Positions 7,078 to 14,449 of a stretch of 45,483 nucleotides of DNA are shown in pieces. Position 1 is the first letter of the stretch. Each line of letters begins with the position of its first letter. The notes under the pieces are model-generated. The model was not told where the DNA came from, made no database searches, and saw only the letters and a list, made by a program, of their open reading frames with translations. The position numbers were made by a program, and so were the translations under genes. The DNA is from Fidelibacterota bacterium (GTDB lineage: Bacteria > Fidelibacterota > UBA8477 > JABMPR01), in contig JAERTH010000105.1 of assembly GCA_016844955.1 (NCBI GenBank), positions 1-45,483 of the forward strand. Direction: 5' to 3'.

Positions 7078-7632
7078 ATGATGGACTTCATGGGAGATCG
7101 CATAAAAAAGCGCCGAGAAGGCTTGAATATCCGAGCCACAGAGTTGGCCAGCTCCATTGGTGTTAGTGCCAGCCTGATCTCGCAGATAGAGCGAGCCAAA
7201 GCCTACCCCTCTATCCTCACACTCAAGAAAATTGCCGATGCTTTGCATATCACTGTGGGTGAACTCATTGGGGAACAAAGCAGCTTGAATAGCCACCCCG
7301 TGGTTAAAAAGAGTCAGAGAAAGTTTGTCAAAAAGAATAAATCAGGCGCAAAAGCTTATCTGCTGTCCCACCATGACCAATCCAAACTCATGGATCCCTT
7401 CCTCCTGGACTTTCAGGAAAAAGCTGACTCGACTGACATCATGACCACACGAAATCCAGGTCAGGAATATTGCTATGTCATCCAGGGAACCTTTGAAGTC
7501 ATAATCGGAGCAAACACCTATAGAATCAGCACTGGTGACAGCTTTTATTTCACATCAGATGAGAATCATCTGTTTACCAACAAATCTAAAGGACCCTCGC
7601 AATTATTGTGGATCGTAAATCAGAATAATTGA
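7078..7632 (+). CDS. XRE-family transcriptional regulator with C-terminal cupin domain
   Basis: About 184 residues. The N-terminal helix-turn-helix reads RIKKRREGLNIRATELASSI then GVSASLISQIERAKAYPSIL. The C-terminal half is a cupin (PGQEYCYVIQGTFEVIIGAN then GDSFYFTSDENHLFTN). This is the common MerR-like-length XRE/cupin design, in which the cupin senses a small metabolite. Possible starts are ATG 7078, 7081 or 7090, and a GTG at 7060 is also in frame. I prefer 7078. It is 23 bases upstream of the aminomutase gene on the same strand. It is therefore probably the dedicated regulator of the five-gene pathway that follows, with a pathway substrate or intermediate as likely ligand (inference). 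Confidence 0.88.
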   Translation: MMDFMGDRIKKRREGLNIRATELASSIGVSASLISQIERAKAYPSILTLKKIADALHITVGELIGEQSSLNSHPVVKKSQRKFVKKNKSGAKAYLLSHHDQSKLMDPFLLDFQEKADSTDIMTTRNPGQEYCYVIQGTFEVIIGANTYRISTGDSFYFTSDENHLFTNKSKGPSQLLWIVNQNN

Positions 7633-7655
7633 GAACCTCATAAAGGAATCAGAAC

Positions 7656-9242
7656 ATGAAGCACAACCTACCCTTCACCAATGACCATATAGAAGAACTC
7701 ATGAGCCATCACGGTTTGACTGATGATGCCAAACAGATCATAAGGAATGAAAACCTCATTCCGACCAGCCTCCTGGACCGATTACAAACCAATTACCCCC
7801 AACATTCAATGTTGACCACGAGCTCAAGAAATCTTTTTGCCCATGGAAAAAATAAATACTCTGGCCTGCCCGGTTTTCGGGAAGTGATTGCTATTCTGGA
7901 AAAGAATGGAATTCACCTTACCCACATCAAGGAACGTGAATTATTTGTGGAGGTATATGCCTTTCTGGCTACCAAGCACGTCCTGGATACGATTGACTGG
8001 GACAACTATGAGTGTGATCCAATATTTCAATTGGTGATTCCACAACCCGGGATGATTGATAAATCGGTAGTGGATGAGTATAAACCCATTGAGGATGATA
8101 CCGATCGTTTGGATATGGTGGTGACCTATCGTGATAAGACCAATCCCCATGATGGGAAACAGTTGCTCAATCGACCTTCCTTCAACACCGATGAAGGGGA
8201 GTGGGAAGCTATTGATGGTGGACAGCACAAATATCCCCCTGTATTCCTGCTTCTGGACAAGACAACACAGGGTTGCTTTGCTTATTGTACCTATTGTTTC
8301 AGACATGCCCAGGTCAGGGGTGATGATGATATGTTTATTCAGGATGATGTGGTTCAGGTCCAGAACTACTGGAAACAGCATAAAGAGATCACTGATATTT
8401 TAATGACTGGCGGTGATGCAGGCTATATGCCCACCTACCGTTTTAAAGCTTACCTCAGACCCATAATGGATGATCCTGAATTAGGGCACATCAGAACCAT
8501 TCGGATTGCTTCCAGGGCATTGACATACGAACCCGGTGTGGTTGTTAGTGAGCAGTGGAATGAAACTATTGAATTATTGAAAGAAGTCATTGATCACGGA
8601 ATCCAGGTCATCTGGGTGGCTCACTTCTCAACACCTAAAGAGCTGATGAACATTCACACTCTGGCAGCCATACGTCGACTGAGAGCAAATGGAATTCGTA
8701 TCAGGAGTCAGAGTCCTGTGATGAACCACATCAGTCTTCACATGGATGAGTCGGGCAGTGTAGATGTTGACAAAACTGCTGCCAACTGGATTGACATGGG
8801 CAATATCTTTATGATGTTGGGAATCACTTTCCACTCTATGTATTGTGCCCGCCCAACAGGTGAACATGACTATTTCACATCCCCACTGGCAGATATGGAC
8901 AAGGTATTTAGTAAGGTCTACAAAACATTACCATCAGTTGGAAGGCCCACACGCTTTATAACGATGACATCCTCTGGCGGAAAGACCTCCCTCCTGGGCA
9001 CGACAATGGTAAATGGAGAAAAGGCGTTCGTATTAAAGTTCAATGAGAGCCGCAATATGGATTGGATGGATACGGTTTTTCTGGCCAAATACGATGAAAA
9101 GGAAAATACAATTGAAAAGCTGCTCCCCTTTGAGGGTGAGAAGCACTTCTATGAAGATGATTTGAAGAGAGTTGAGAGTCACCTCGAAGATGACTTTCAA
9201 AAATATATGCAGAAACTAGAAGCTGAAAAAGAGACCGTTTAA
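7656..9242 (+). CDS. KamA-like radical SAM 2,3-aminomutase, substrate probably not lysine
   Basis: A 528-residue member of the lysine/glutamate 2,3-aminomutase family, which moves the alpha-amino group to C3 using SAM, a [4Fe-4S] cluster and PLP. Visible residues are the radical-SAM cysteines C207, C211, C214 (CFAYCTYC), R216 equivalent to the alpha-carboxylate-binding Arg134 of clostridial KamA, TGGDA at 251-255 (SAM binding), and K443 in SSGGKTS as the PLP lysine. By my alignment, the two KamA aspartates that hold the lysine side-chain amine (Asp293, Asp330) are A398 (followed by R399) and T436. This argues against lysine and for an acidic side chain. The protein is about 110 residues longer than KamA, mostly at the N-terminus. 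AAAGGA precedes the ATG. It is the first gene of a five-gene operon. Confidence 0.87.
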   Translation: MKHNLPFTNDHIEELMSHHGLTDDAKQIIRNENLIPTSLLDRLQTNYPQHSMLTTSSRNLFAHGKNKYSGLPGFREVIAILEKNGIHLTHIKERELFVEVYAFLATKHVLDTIDWDNYECDPIFQLVIPQPGMIDKSVVDEYKPIEDDTDRLDMVVTYRDKTNPHDGKQLLNRPSFNTDEGEWEAIDGGQHKYPPVFLLLDKTTQGCFAYCTYCFRHAQVRGDDDMFIQDDVVQVQNYWKQHKEITDILMTGGDAGYMPTYRFKAYLRPIMDDPELGHIRTIRIASRALTYEPGVVVSEQWNETIELLKEVIDHGIQVIWVAHFSTPKELMNIHTLAAIRRLRANGIRIRSQSPVMNHISLHMDESGSVDVDKTAANWIDMGNIFMMLGITFHSMYCARPTGEHDYFTSPLADMDKVFSKVYKTLPSVGRPTRFITMTSSGGKTSLLGTTMVNGEKAFVLKFNESRNMDWMDTVFLAKYDEKENTIEKLLPFEGEKHFYEDDLKRVESHLEDDFQKYMQKLEAEKETV

Positions 9243-9256
9243 AGGTAAACAAAACT

Positions 9257-9970
9257 ATGATCAACAAGCTGGTTAGGTCGGATGCTGAAGCAGTAGCCGA
9301 TATTCATGATGGCGCCACAGTGATGATCGGGGGGTTTGGCGAAGCCGGAAGTCCCATTGAACTGATCCATCGCCTCATCGACCTGGGGAGTAAAAATCTC
9401 ACAGTAGTAAGCAACAACACCGGAAGTGGTAATGTGGGTATTGCGGCCCTCATTGAAAACCGACAGGTCGCCAAGATGATCTGCTCATTCCCCAGATCTA
9501 CAAACTCAGTGGTTTTTCCTGAGCTTTATCGAGCAGGGGAGATAGAGTTGGAATTGGTTCCCCAGGGAACTTTGGCAGAACGTATCCGTGCCGGGGGTGC
9601 AGGTATTCCTGCATTCTATACACCCTCCTCCGTGAACACGCCGTTGGCAGAGGGCAAAGAGATTCGTGAGTTTGATGGGCAAGCCTATGTCCTGGAATAC
9701 GGCATCAAGGCCGATTTTAGCCTGGTGAAATGCCATACTGCTGATCGATATGGAAACCTAACCTATCATGCCACAGCCAGAAACTTCAGCCCTCTGATGT
9801 GTACAGCTGCAACTACGACGATTGTCCAGGCCAAACATATTGTTGAGGCTGGTGAAATTGATCCTGAGGCCGTGGTAACACCGGGAATCTTCGTGAACCG
9901 GGTTGTACATATCAGCGATCCTGAACATGAGTCCATTCTTGTAGCAAATGGTGAAAGGTATCCCCGATGA
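9257..9970 (+). CDS. CoA-transferase subunit A, 3-oxoadipate/3-oxoacid type (PcaI-like)
   Basis: A 237-residue class I CoA-transferase alpha subunit. ATVMIGGFGEAGSPIELI is the CoA-binding glycine loop region. Further motifs are SNNTGSGNVGIAALI, ICSFPRSTNSVVFPELYRAG, ELELVPQGTLAERIRAGGAG and VVTPGIFVNRVVH. Every block matches my recollection of proteobacterial PcaI better than AtoD or ScoA. The gene starts 14 bases after the aminomutase stop (AAAGGTAAAC leader). Its last four bases overlap the beta-subunit gene (ATGA). In this operon it would activate the beta-keto acid made by the aminotransferase, probably using succinyl-CoA or acetyl-CoA as donor. Confidence 0.93.
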   Translation: MINKLVRSDAEAVADIHDGATVMIGGFGEAGSPIELIHRLIDLGSKNLTVVSNNTGSGNVGIAALIENRQVAKMICSFPRSTNSVVFPELYRAGEIELELVPQGTLAERIRAGGAGIPAFYTPSSVNTPLAEGKEIREFDGQAYVLEYGIKADFSLVKCHTADRYGNLTYHATARNFSPLMCTAATTTIVQAKHIVEAGEIDPEAVVTPGIFVNRVVHISDPEHESILVANGERYPR

Positions 9971-10617
9971 ATACAGTAGAGCGCAAGGGTTGGAGCCGCA
10001 ATGAGATGGCTCAGAAGGCTGCCCAGGATATTCCAGACGGTTCGTATGTAAATCTCGGCATCGGCATGCCAGAGCTGATTGCAGACCATGTCCCTGAAGA
10101 TATTGAAGTAGTTTATCATACTGAAAATGGGTTGCTGGGTATGGGGCCCGTCCCAGAAGCTGGACAGGAGGACATCGAACTCATCAATGCCGGCAAGAAA
10201 TATGTGACTGCTACTAAAGGTGCCTGTTTCTTTCACCATGCTGACAGCTTTACCATGATCAGAGGTGGCCATCTGGATATTTCTGTCCTGGGTGCTTTGC
10301 AGGTTTGCGAAAAGGGTGACCTTGCAAACTGGTCCACAGGTAAACCAGGGGCTATACCAGCTGTTGGTGGTGCCATGGATCTGGTGGCTGGCGTGAAGAA
10401 CGTCTGGGTCATCACCGATCACGTTACCAAGGTTGGTCAATTCAAGCTGGTGAATGCCTGTAGTTTTCCACTCACTGGCAAAGGTGTTGTAGACAGAGTG
10501 TATACCAACCTGGCAGTTATCGAAGTGACGGGGGAGGGACTCAAAGTCCGAGAAATGGCTCCGGGAATTACTTTTGAATATTTACAGGAACAAACCGAAC
10601 CCACATTAATTCAGTAA
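9967..10617 (+). CDS. CoA-transferase subunit B, 3-oxoadipate/3-oxoacid type (PcaJ-like)
   Basis: A 216-residue beta subunit carrying the catalytic glutamate, E53 in TENGLLGMGP, which forms the glutamyl-CoA thioester in this family. Other family blocks are DGSYVNLGIGMPELIADHVP, INAGKKYVTATKGACFFHHA, FTMIRGGHLDISVLGALQV, GGAMDLVAGVKNVWV and CSFPLTGKGVVDRVYTNLAV. The N-terminal GWSRNEMAQKAAQDI is a PcaJ-like start. Its ATG overlaps the alpha-subunit stop, which gives translational coupling and a 1:1 ratio, as is usual for these heteromers. No protocatechuate or phenylacetate ring-cleavage genes are nearby, so the substrate must come from elsewhere. The flanking aminotransferase is the obvious source. 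Confidence 0.93.
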   Translation: MNTVERKGWSRNEMAQKAAQDIPDGSYVNLGIGMPELIADHVPEDIEVVYHTENGLLGMGPVPEAGQEDIELINAGKKYVTATKGACFFHHADSFTMIRGGHLDISVLGALQVCEKGDLANWSTGKPGAIPAVGGAMDLVAGVKNVWVITDHVTKVGQFKLVNACSFPLTGKGVVDRVYTNLAVIEVTGEGLKVREMAPGITFEYLQEQTEPTLIQ

Positions 10618-10640
10618 CGTCTCTGATAAGGTTTCCAGTT

Positions 10641-11990
10641 ATGAGAAAACAGAAAAAGACCAACGCCAGTATTTATGCTGATGCTGTTGATGTATTACCT
10701 GGTGGTGTAAGCCGCAACACGATATTTCATAAACCATATCCACATTATGTGGCCGGTGCCAAGGGGTGTGTTGTTACAGATATTGATGGCGTTGAACGTG
10801 TGGATTTTGCCAATAATATGGCGTCGCTCATCCATGGTCACGCTTATCCCCCAATCGTGGAGGCGGTTACCAAGCAGCTTCAAATTGGTACGGCCTATAC
10901 GCTGGCGACAGAAATTGAAGTTCGCTATGCTCAGCATTTAACCAGTCGAGCACCTGATTTTGACAAGATCCGCTTTGTGAATTCAGGGACAGAAGCAGTT
11001 ATGTCCATGGTCAAGGCTGCTCGAGCCTTTACTGGAAAATCAAAGATTGCCAAGGCCGAAGGATCCTATAATGGAACCTATGATTATGTTGAAGTAAGCC
11101 AGGTTTCCAGTCCAGATAACTGGGGTGATATCGATAGACCCAATCGTAACCCTCTTGCTTATGGAACCCCCCAGGGTGTTTTGGATGACGTTGTTGTGTA
11201 TCCATTTAATGATATTGAACGTACACTCGCTCTCCTGGATGAAAATGCTGATGATATTGCCTGTGTGTTGATCGACCCGATTCCCCACCGGGTTGGACTG
11301 TTTGAGGCTACAGACGAATTCGTGGAAGCCATCTATTTTTGGACTCGTAAAAATAACGCCCTCATGGTGTTTGACGAGGTCATCACCTTCAGGACTAACT
11401 ACGGGGGTGCCCAGCAAAACTACAGAGTCAAACCGGATCTTACTGCCCTGGGGAAGATGATCGGTGGGGGATTCCCGGTGGGTGCTTTTGCCGGTCGCTC
11501 AGATGTTATGTCCGTTATGGACCCCAACGAAAATCCCTTGCGTCTCCCACATTCAGGGACTTTTTCAGCCAACCCTATAACCATGACCGCAGGTTATGTG
11601 GCCATGAAGGATTTTGATGAACAAGCTGTCCTGGATCTAAATTCTATGACAGCCAAGGCCATTTCGCAGATCCGTGATGCCATCAGGGTGGCCGATGTTC
11701 CCATGTCCATATCAGGCTCTGGCTCCATGTTCAGACTCCATCCGCGTAAGACAAAACCTTTGTCTTACCGGAAGGCGTTTCAGACACCTCAAGAAAAGAC
11801 TGTCATGACCAAAGTGCTTGATCACCTCTTTTATAAAGAGAACATCATCATGGTGAATACGGGGACATGTATGTTTTCGACGGCCATTGGTCAAAAAGAA
11901 GTTGACCAGCTTTCGCAGGGCATGCTGAACGCATTTAAAGCTGTCGGTGATGAGCTCAATAAAGTATACACTGAAACCCACCTAAAATGA
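10641..11990 (+). CDS. Class III PLP aminotransferase, GSA-aminomutase/beta-amino-acid transaminase type
   Basis: A 449-residue fold-type I aminotransferase. PLP contacts are visible: NSGTEA at 114-119 (phosphate), VFDEVITFR with D245 (pyridine nitrogen), the Schiff-base lysine K272 in LGKMIGGGFPVGAF, and HSGTFSANP at about 304-312. The N-terminal VLPGGVSRNTIFHKPYP is typical of the glutamate-1-semialdehyde aminomutase branch. That branch also contains true beta-amino-acid transaminases such as beta-phenylalanine aminotransferase. The haem-pathway role of HemL is unlikely here, since the gene lies inside a catabolic operon between CoA-transferase and thiolase genes. The inferred reaction is beta-amino acid plus 2-oxo acid to beta-keto acid plus amino acid. 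The gap to the upstream gene is 23 bases. Confidence 0.88.
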   Translation: MRKQKKTNASIYADAVDVLPGGVSRNTIFHKPYPHYVAGAKGCVVTDIDGVERVDFANNMASLIHGHAYPPIVEAVTKQLQIGTAYTLATEIEVRYAQHLTSRAPDFDKIRFVNSGTEAVMSMVKAARAFTGKSKIAKAEGSYNGTYDYVEVSQVSSPDNWGDIDRPNRNPLAYGTPQGVLDDVVVYPFNDIERTLALLDENADDIACVLIDPIPHRVGLFEATDEFVEAIYFWTRKNNALMVFDEVITFRTNYGGAQQNYRVKPDLTALGKMIGGGFPVGAFAGRSDVMSVMDPNENPLRLPHSGTFSANPITMTAGYVAMKDFDEQAVLDLNSMTAKAISQIRDAIRVADVPMSISGSGSMFRLHPRKTKPLSYRKAFQTPQEKTVMTKVLDHLFYKENIIMVNTGTCMFSTAIGQKEVDQLSQGMLNAFKAVGDELNKVYTETHLK

Positions 11991-12015
11991 TTGAACCAAT
12001 TGAGAGGGCTGTGAC

Positions 12016-13218
12016 ATGAGAGATGTATTTATTTGTGATGCTATAAGAACACCAGTTGGCGGTTATGGTGGCTCTCTGTCGACGATAAGGACAGATGATC
12101 TGGCAGCTATTCCCTTGAAAGCTCTGGTAGAGAGAAACCCTTCCATTCAGTGGGATGAAGTTGATGATGTGATGCTGGGGTGTGCCAACCAGGCTGGTGA
12201 AGACAACCGCAATGTGGCTCGCATGGGTTTGCTCCTGGCAGGTTATTCAGATGCAATTCCTGGCGTGACCATCAATCGTTTATGTGGCTCTGGAATGGAT
12301 TCAGTGGGGACGGCGGCAAGGGCCATTCGAGCTGGCGAAGCTGACTTGATCATCGCCGGTGGTGTTGAGAGTATGTCACGCTCACCCTGGGTTATGGCAA
12401 AACCCCCACAGGCATTTTCAAGAACTCCAGAAATGTTTGATACGACCATTGGTTGGCGCTTTGTGAATAAGCAGATGGAAAAATTCGGTCATACCCAGTC
12501 GCTACTTCAAACAGCAGAAAATATTGCTTCGGAGCAGGGTATCAGTCGCAAGGATCAGGATAAATTTGCATTCTGGAGTCAAAGCAAGGCTAAAGCTGCC
12601 CAGGAAAATGGCAATCTGGCTCATGAGATTATTCCAGTAAATATTCCACGTCGCAAGCAGGATGATCTAATCTTTAAGAATGATGAACACCTCCGTCTCA
12701 CTCCTCTGGAAAAATTAGGGACGCTGAGAGCTATTCTAGGAGAGGGTACCAGCATCACAGCTGGAAATGCTTCAGGGATCAATGATGGGGCTGCGGCCCT
12801 GATTGTTGCTTCGGAGGAGGCGGTAAAACGTCATGGACTGAAACCCATGGTCAGGATTCTTGGGATGGGAGTTACTGGAGTACCTCCCCGCATCATGGGA
12901 ATGGGGCCAGTGCCAGCAACAGCTAAACTAATGAAGCATCTTGGTATGACTCTAAATGACATGGATATTTTGGAGCTCAATGAAGCTTTTGCAGCGCAAT
13001 CCCTTGGATGTACCCGGGAGATGGGCTTGGCTGATGATGATCCACGCATTAATCCTTATGGTGGAGCGATTGCTCTGGGGCACCCTCTGGGAATGAGCGG
13101 TGCTCGTCTTTTGACAACGGCCTTCCATCAGTTACAGAATAGCGACGCCAGGCGAGCCCTTTGCACGATGTGTATTGGTGTTGGTCAGGGAATTGCGACA
13201 GTCATAGAAAAGGTTTAA
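12016..13218 (+). CDS. Thiolase, 3-oxoadipyl-CoA thiolase type (PcaF/PaaJ-like)
   Basis: A 400-residue degradative thiolase with the catalytic triad visible: nucleophilic C90 (NRLCGSGM), H356 (ALGHPLGMSG) and C386 (TMCIGVGQG). The opening MRDVFICDAIRTPVGGYGGS, QWDEVDDVMLGCANQAGEDN and TTIGWRFVNKQM are the wording of PcaF/PaaJ 3-oxoadipyl-CoA thiolases, rather than acetoacetyl-CoA thiolases (AtoB/PhaA). The family reaction is 3-oxoadipyl-CoA plus CoA to succinyl-CoA plus acetyl-CoA. It is the last gene of the operon, 25 bases after the aminotransferase. I see no clear terminator directly after the stop. The close family match is the main reason to propose a C6 dicarboxylate as the pathway intermediate. 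Confidence 0.92.
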   Translation: MRDVFICDAIRTPVGGYGGSLSTIRTDDLAAIPLKALVERNPSIQWDEVDDVMLGCANQAGEDNRNVARMGLLLAGYSDAIPGVTINRLCGSGMDSVGTAARAIRAGEADLIIAGGVESMSRSPWVMAKPPQAFSRTPEMFDTTIGWRFVNKQMEKFGHTQSLLQTAENIASEQGISRKDQDKFAFWSQSKAKAAQENGNLAHEIIPVNIPRRKQDDLIFKNDEHLRLTPLEKLGTLRAILGEGTSITAGNASGINDGAAALIVASEEAVKRHGLKPMVRILGMGVTGVPPRIMGMGPVPATAKLMKHLGMTLNDMDILELNEAFAAQSLGCTREMGLADDDPRINPYGGAIALGHPLGMSGARLLTTAFHQLQNSDARRALCTMCIGVGQGIATVIEKV

Positions 13219-13484
13219 CGTTTTCTAGTCCCCCAAGAAGCCAACAGGGCGTATCGAAGGGCACATTGACAAGCGCTACCCCGCCGACTATATTCATCCC
13301 GCTTTTTGCGTTATTAAGAGGTCTTTCTCCTTGTCCCCGAATCCATGCTCGTGATCCCGAGCTGAGTCGAGGGACATGGAATTAAGTCGACGCATAAGAG
13401 AGTTCGCCTTCGTCTGAAGACTTTGGCGGGGCAAGTACCGATTGAATGTCCGACTTCGCGTTTCATGCGTTGTCACGACGAGCT
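13219..13484. repeat. Intergenic tract with REP-like dispersed repeat words
   Basis: No supportable gene. It holds CCCGAGCTGAGTCGAGGGAC at about 13357-13376 and GGGCGTATCGAAGGGCAC at about 13247-13264. These are of the GAGxxxGTCGAAGG type that also occurs at 34785-34810 and 34956-34981. The sequence lies between the thiolase stop and tRNA-Lys. Confidence 0.4.
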
Positions 13485-13557
<73 letters not shown>

Positions 13558-13565
13558 CAAACATG

Positions 13566-13605
13566 AAACCCTTACTGGCTAACGCTTGTGAGGGTTTTTG
13601 TTTTT
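13566..13605 (+). terminator. Rho-independent terminator-like hairpin after tRNA-Lys
   Basis: AAACCCTTAC at 13566-13575 pairs with GTGAGGGTTT at 13588-13597 (one G-T pair), followed by TTGTTTTT. It lies 8 bases after the tRNA. A related word without the right arm (AAACCCTTTGCTAGCGCTTG) occurs at about 13663-13682, which suggests local duplication. Confidence 0.6.
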
Positions 13606-13816
13606 GTGGACGAGTCTGATCTGCGTAAAAAGGGACGGTATATTAACGGTATATTTTGCTCAAAACCCTTTGCTAGCGCTTGTCTCGTCGCAGTTCTGTC
13701 AAGAAATAGTCAATTGGTCATAGCAGTGGCAACAGAGAGTTGCACCGCTTATTTTGACCCATCATGTTGCGCTTTTATTGATACAGTAAAATGTTTTAGA
13801 TGACAAAATATTTATT

Positions 13817-13855
13817 GTATGGTTATACCGCTCGTATGTATGTTTATACCATACG
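13817..13855. promoter_or_regulatory. Candidate autoregulatory operator of the MNT/HEPN pair
   Basis: GTATGGT at 13817-13823 and ACCATAC at 13848-13854 form an inverted repeat 24 bases apart. A GGTTATACC word lies inside it. It ends about 10 bases before the ATG of the HTH-nucleotidyltransferase gene, where a self-regulating antitoxin would be expected to bind. The same core, TATACCAT, recurs as a tight palindrome at 14927-14940. Confidence 0.4.
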
Positions 13856-13864
13856 AAGATTGAT

Positions 13865-14449
13865 ATGAATATACTTACTGAAATACTATCATCAAAAGTC
13901 CGGGCCGAGTTCTTTCGACTCCTGTTTGGCATACATGATCGTGAATATCACTTACGCGAAATCGAACGGCAATCTGGCTTTAGCATTGGAACTGTCCGAC
14001 AGGAAGCCGAAAAGCTTTTAAGGAACGCTCTAATTATAAAGCGCGTCGACGGCAATCGTACTTATTACTCGGCAAATAAAGGACATCCTCTTTATCCTGA
14101 GATCTATTCACTCACACTGAAAACAGTAGCTCTCCGAGACATCCTCCTGGCGAAACTGATACCTGCAAATATCCAATTTGCGTTTGTTTTTGGATCTATC
14201 GCAAGCGGGTCTGTTCAAGCCGAGAGCGATATAGATCTTTTTGTGATTGGCAATAGCAGCTTGAGAGAACTGAGTGGACTTCTTGGTGGTGCAGCTGATA
14301 TAATTGGTCGGGAGATCAATATTCAGGTAATGAGCCTGCAAGAATATTCTCAGAAAAGGGACGAGAATGACCATTTTATTTCATCCGTGTTGTCGTCACC
14401 AAAAATTATGATCATAGGAACAGAGCATGAGCTTACAGACCTGGTTTGA
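13865..14449 (+). CDS. MNT-type nucleotidyltransferase with N-terminal winged helix (antitoxin candidate)
   Basis: A 194-residue protein. Residues 1-70 form a winged helix-turn-helix (HLREIERQSGFSIGTVRQEA). Residues from about 100 form a minimal nucleotidyltransferase with the signature FVFGSIASGSVQAESDIDLF (G110-S111 and D122/D124), i.e. G-S...D-x-D intact. Its gene overlaps the following HEPN gene by 23 bases. In HEPN/MNT modules the MNT protein is the antitoxin and can neutralise the HEPN partner by adenylylation or AMP transfer. The fused DNA-binding domain would also allow autoregulation. The pair sits alone between two copies of a tRNA-Lys 3' end, consistent with arrival by horizontal transfer. 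Confidence 0.85.
   Translation: MNILTEILSSKVRAEFFRLLFGIHDREYHLREIERQSGFSIGTVRQEAEKLLRNALIIKRVDGNRTYYSANKGHPLYPEIYSLTLKTVALRDILLAKLIPANIQFAFVFGSIASGSVQAESDIDLFVIGNSSLRELSGLLGGAADIIGREINIQVMSLQEYSQKRDENDHFISSVLSSPKIMIIGTEHELTDLV

Noticed and set aside
7656..9242. Annotating the aminomutase as lysine 2,3-aminomutase (KamA)
   Set aside because: Both side-chain aspartates of KamA appear replaced, and the downstream lysine-fermentation enzymes are absent.
10641..11990. Annotating the class III aminotransferase as HemL (glutamate-1-semialdehyde aminomutase)
   Set aside because: The family branch fits, but the operon is catabolic and the N-terminal block resembles beta-amino-acid transaminases. No haem genes are near.
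12016..13218. Acetoacetyl-CoA thiolase for ketone-body or PHB metabolism
   Set aside because: The sequence wording is that of PcaF/PaaJ thiolases, and no reductase or synthase of those pathways is adjacent.
13588..13803. Open frame of 71 codons directly after tRNA-Lys
   Set aside because: It begins inside the terminator hairpin, has no ribosome-binding site and no recognisable domain. It is more likely noncoding island DNA.
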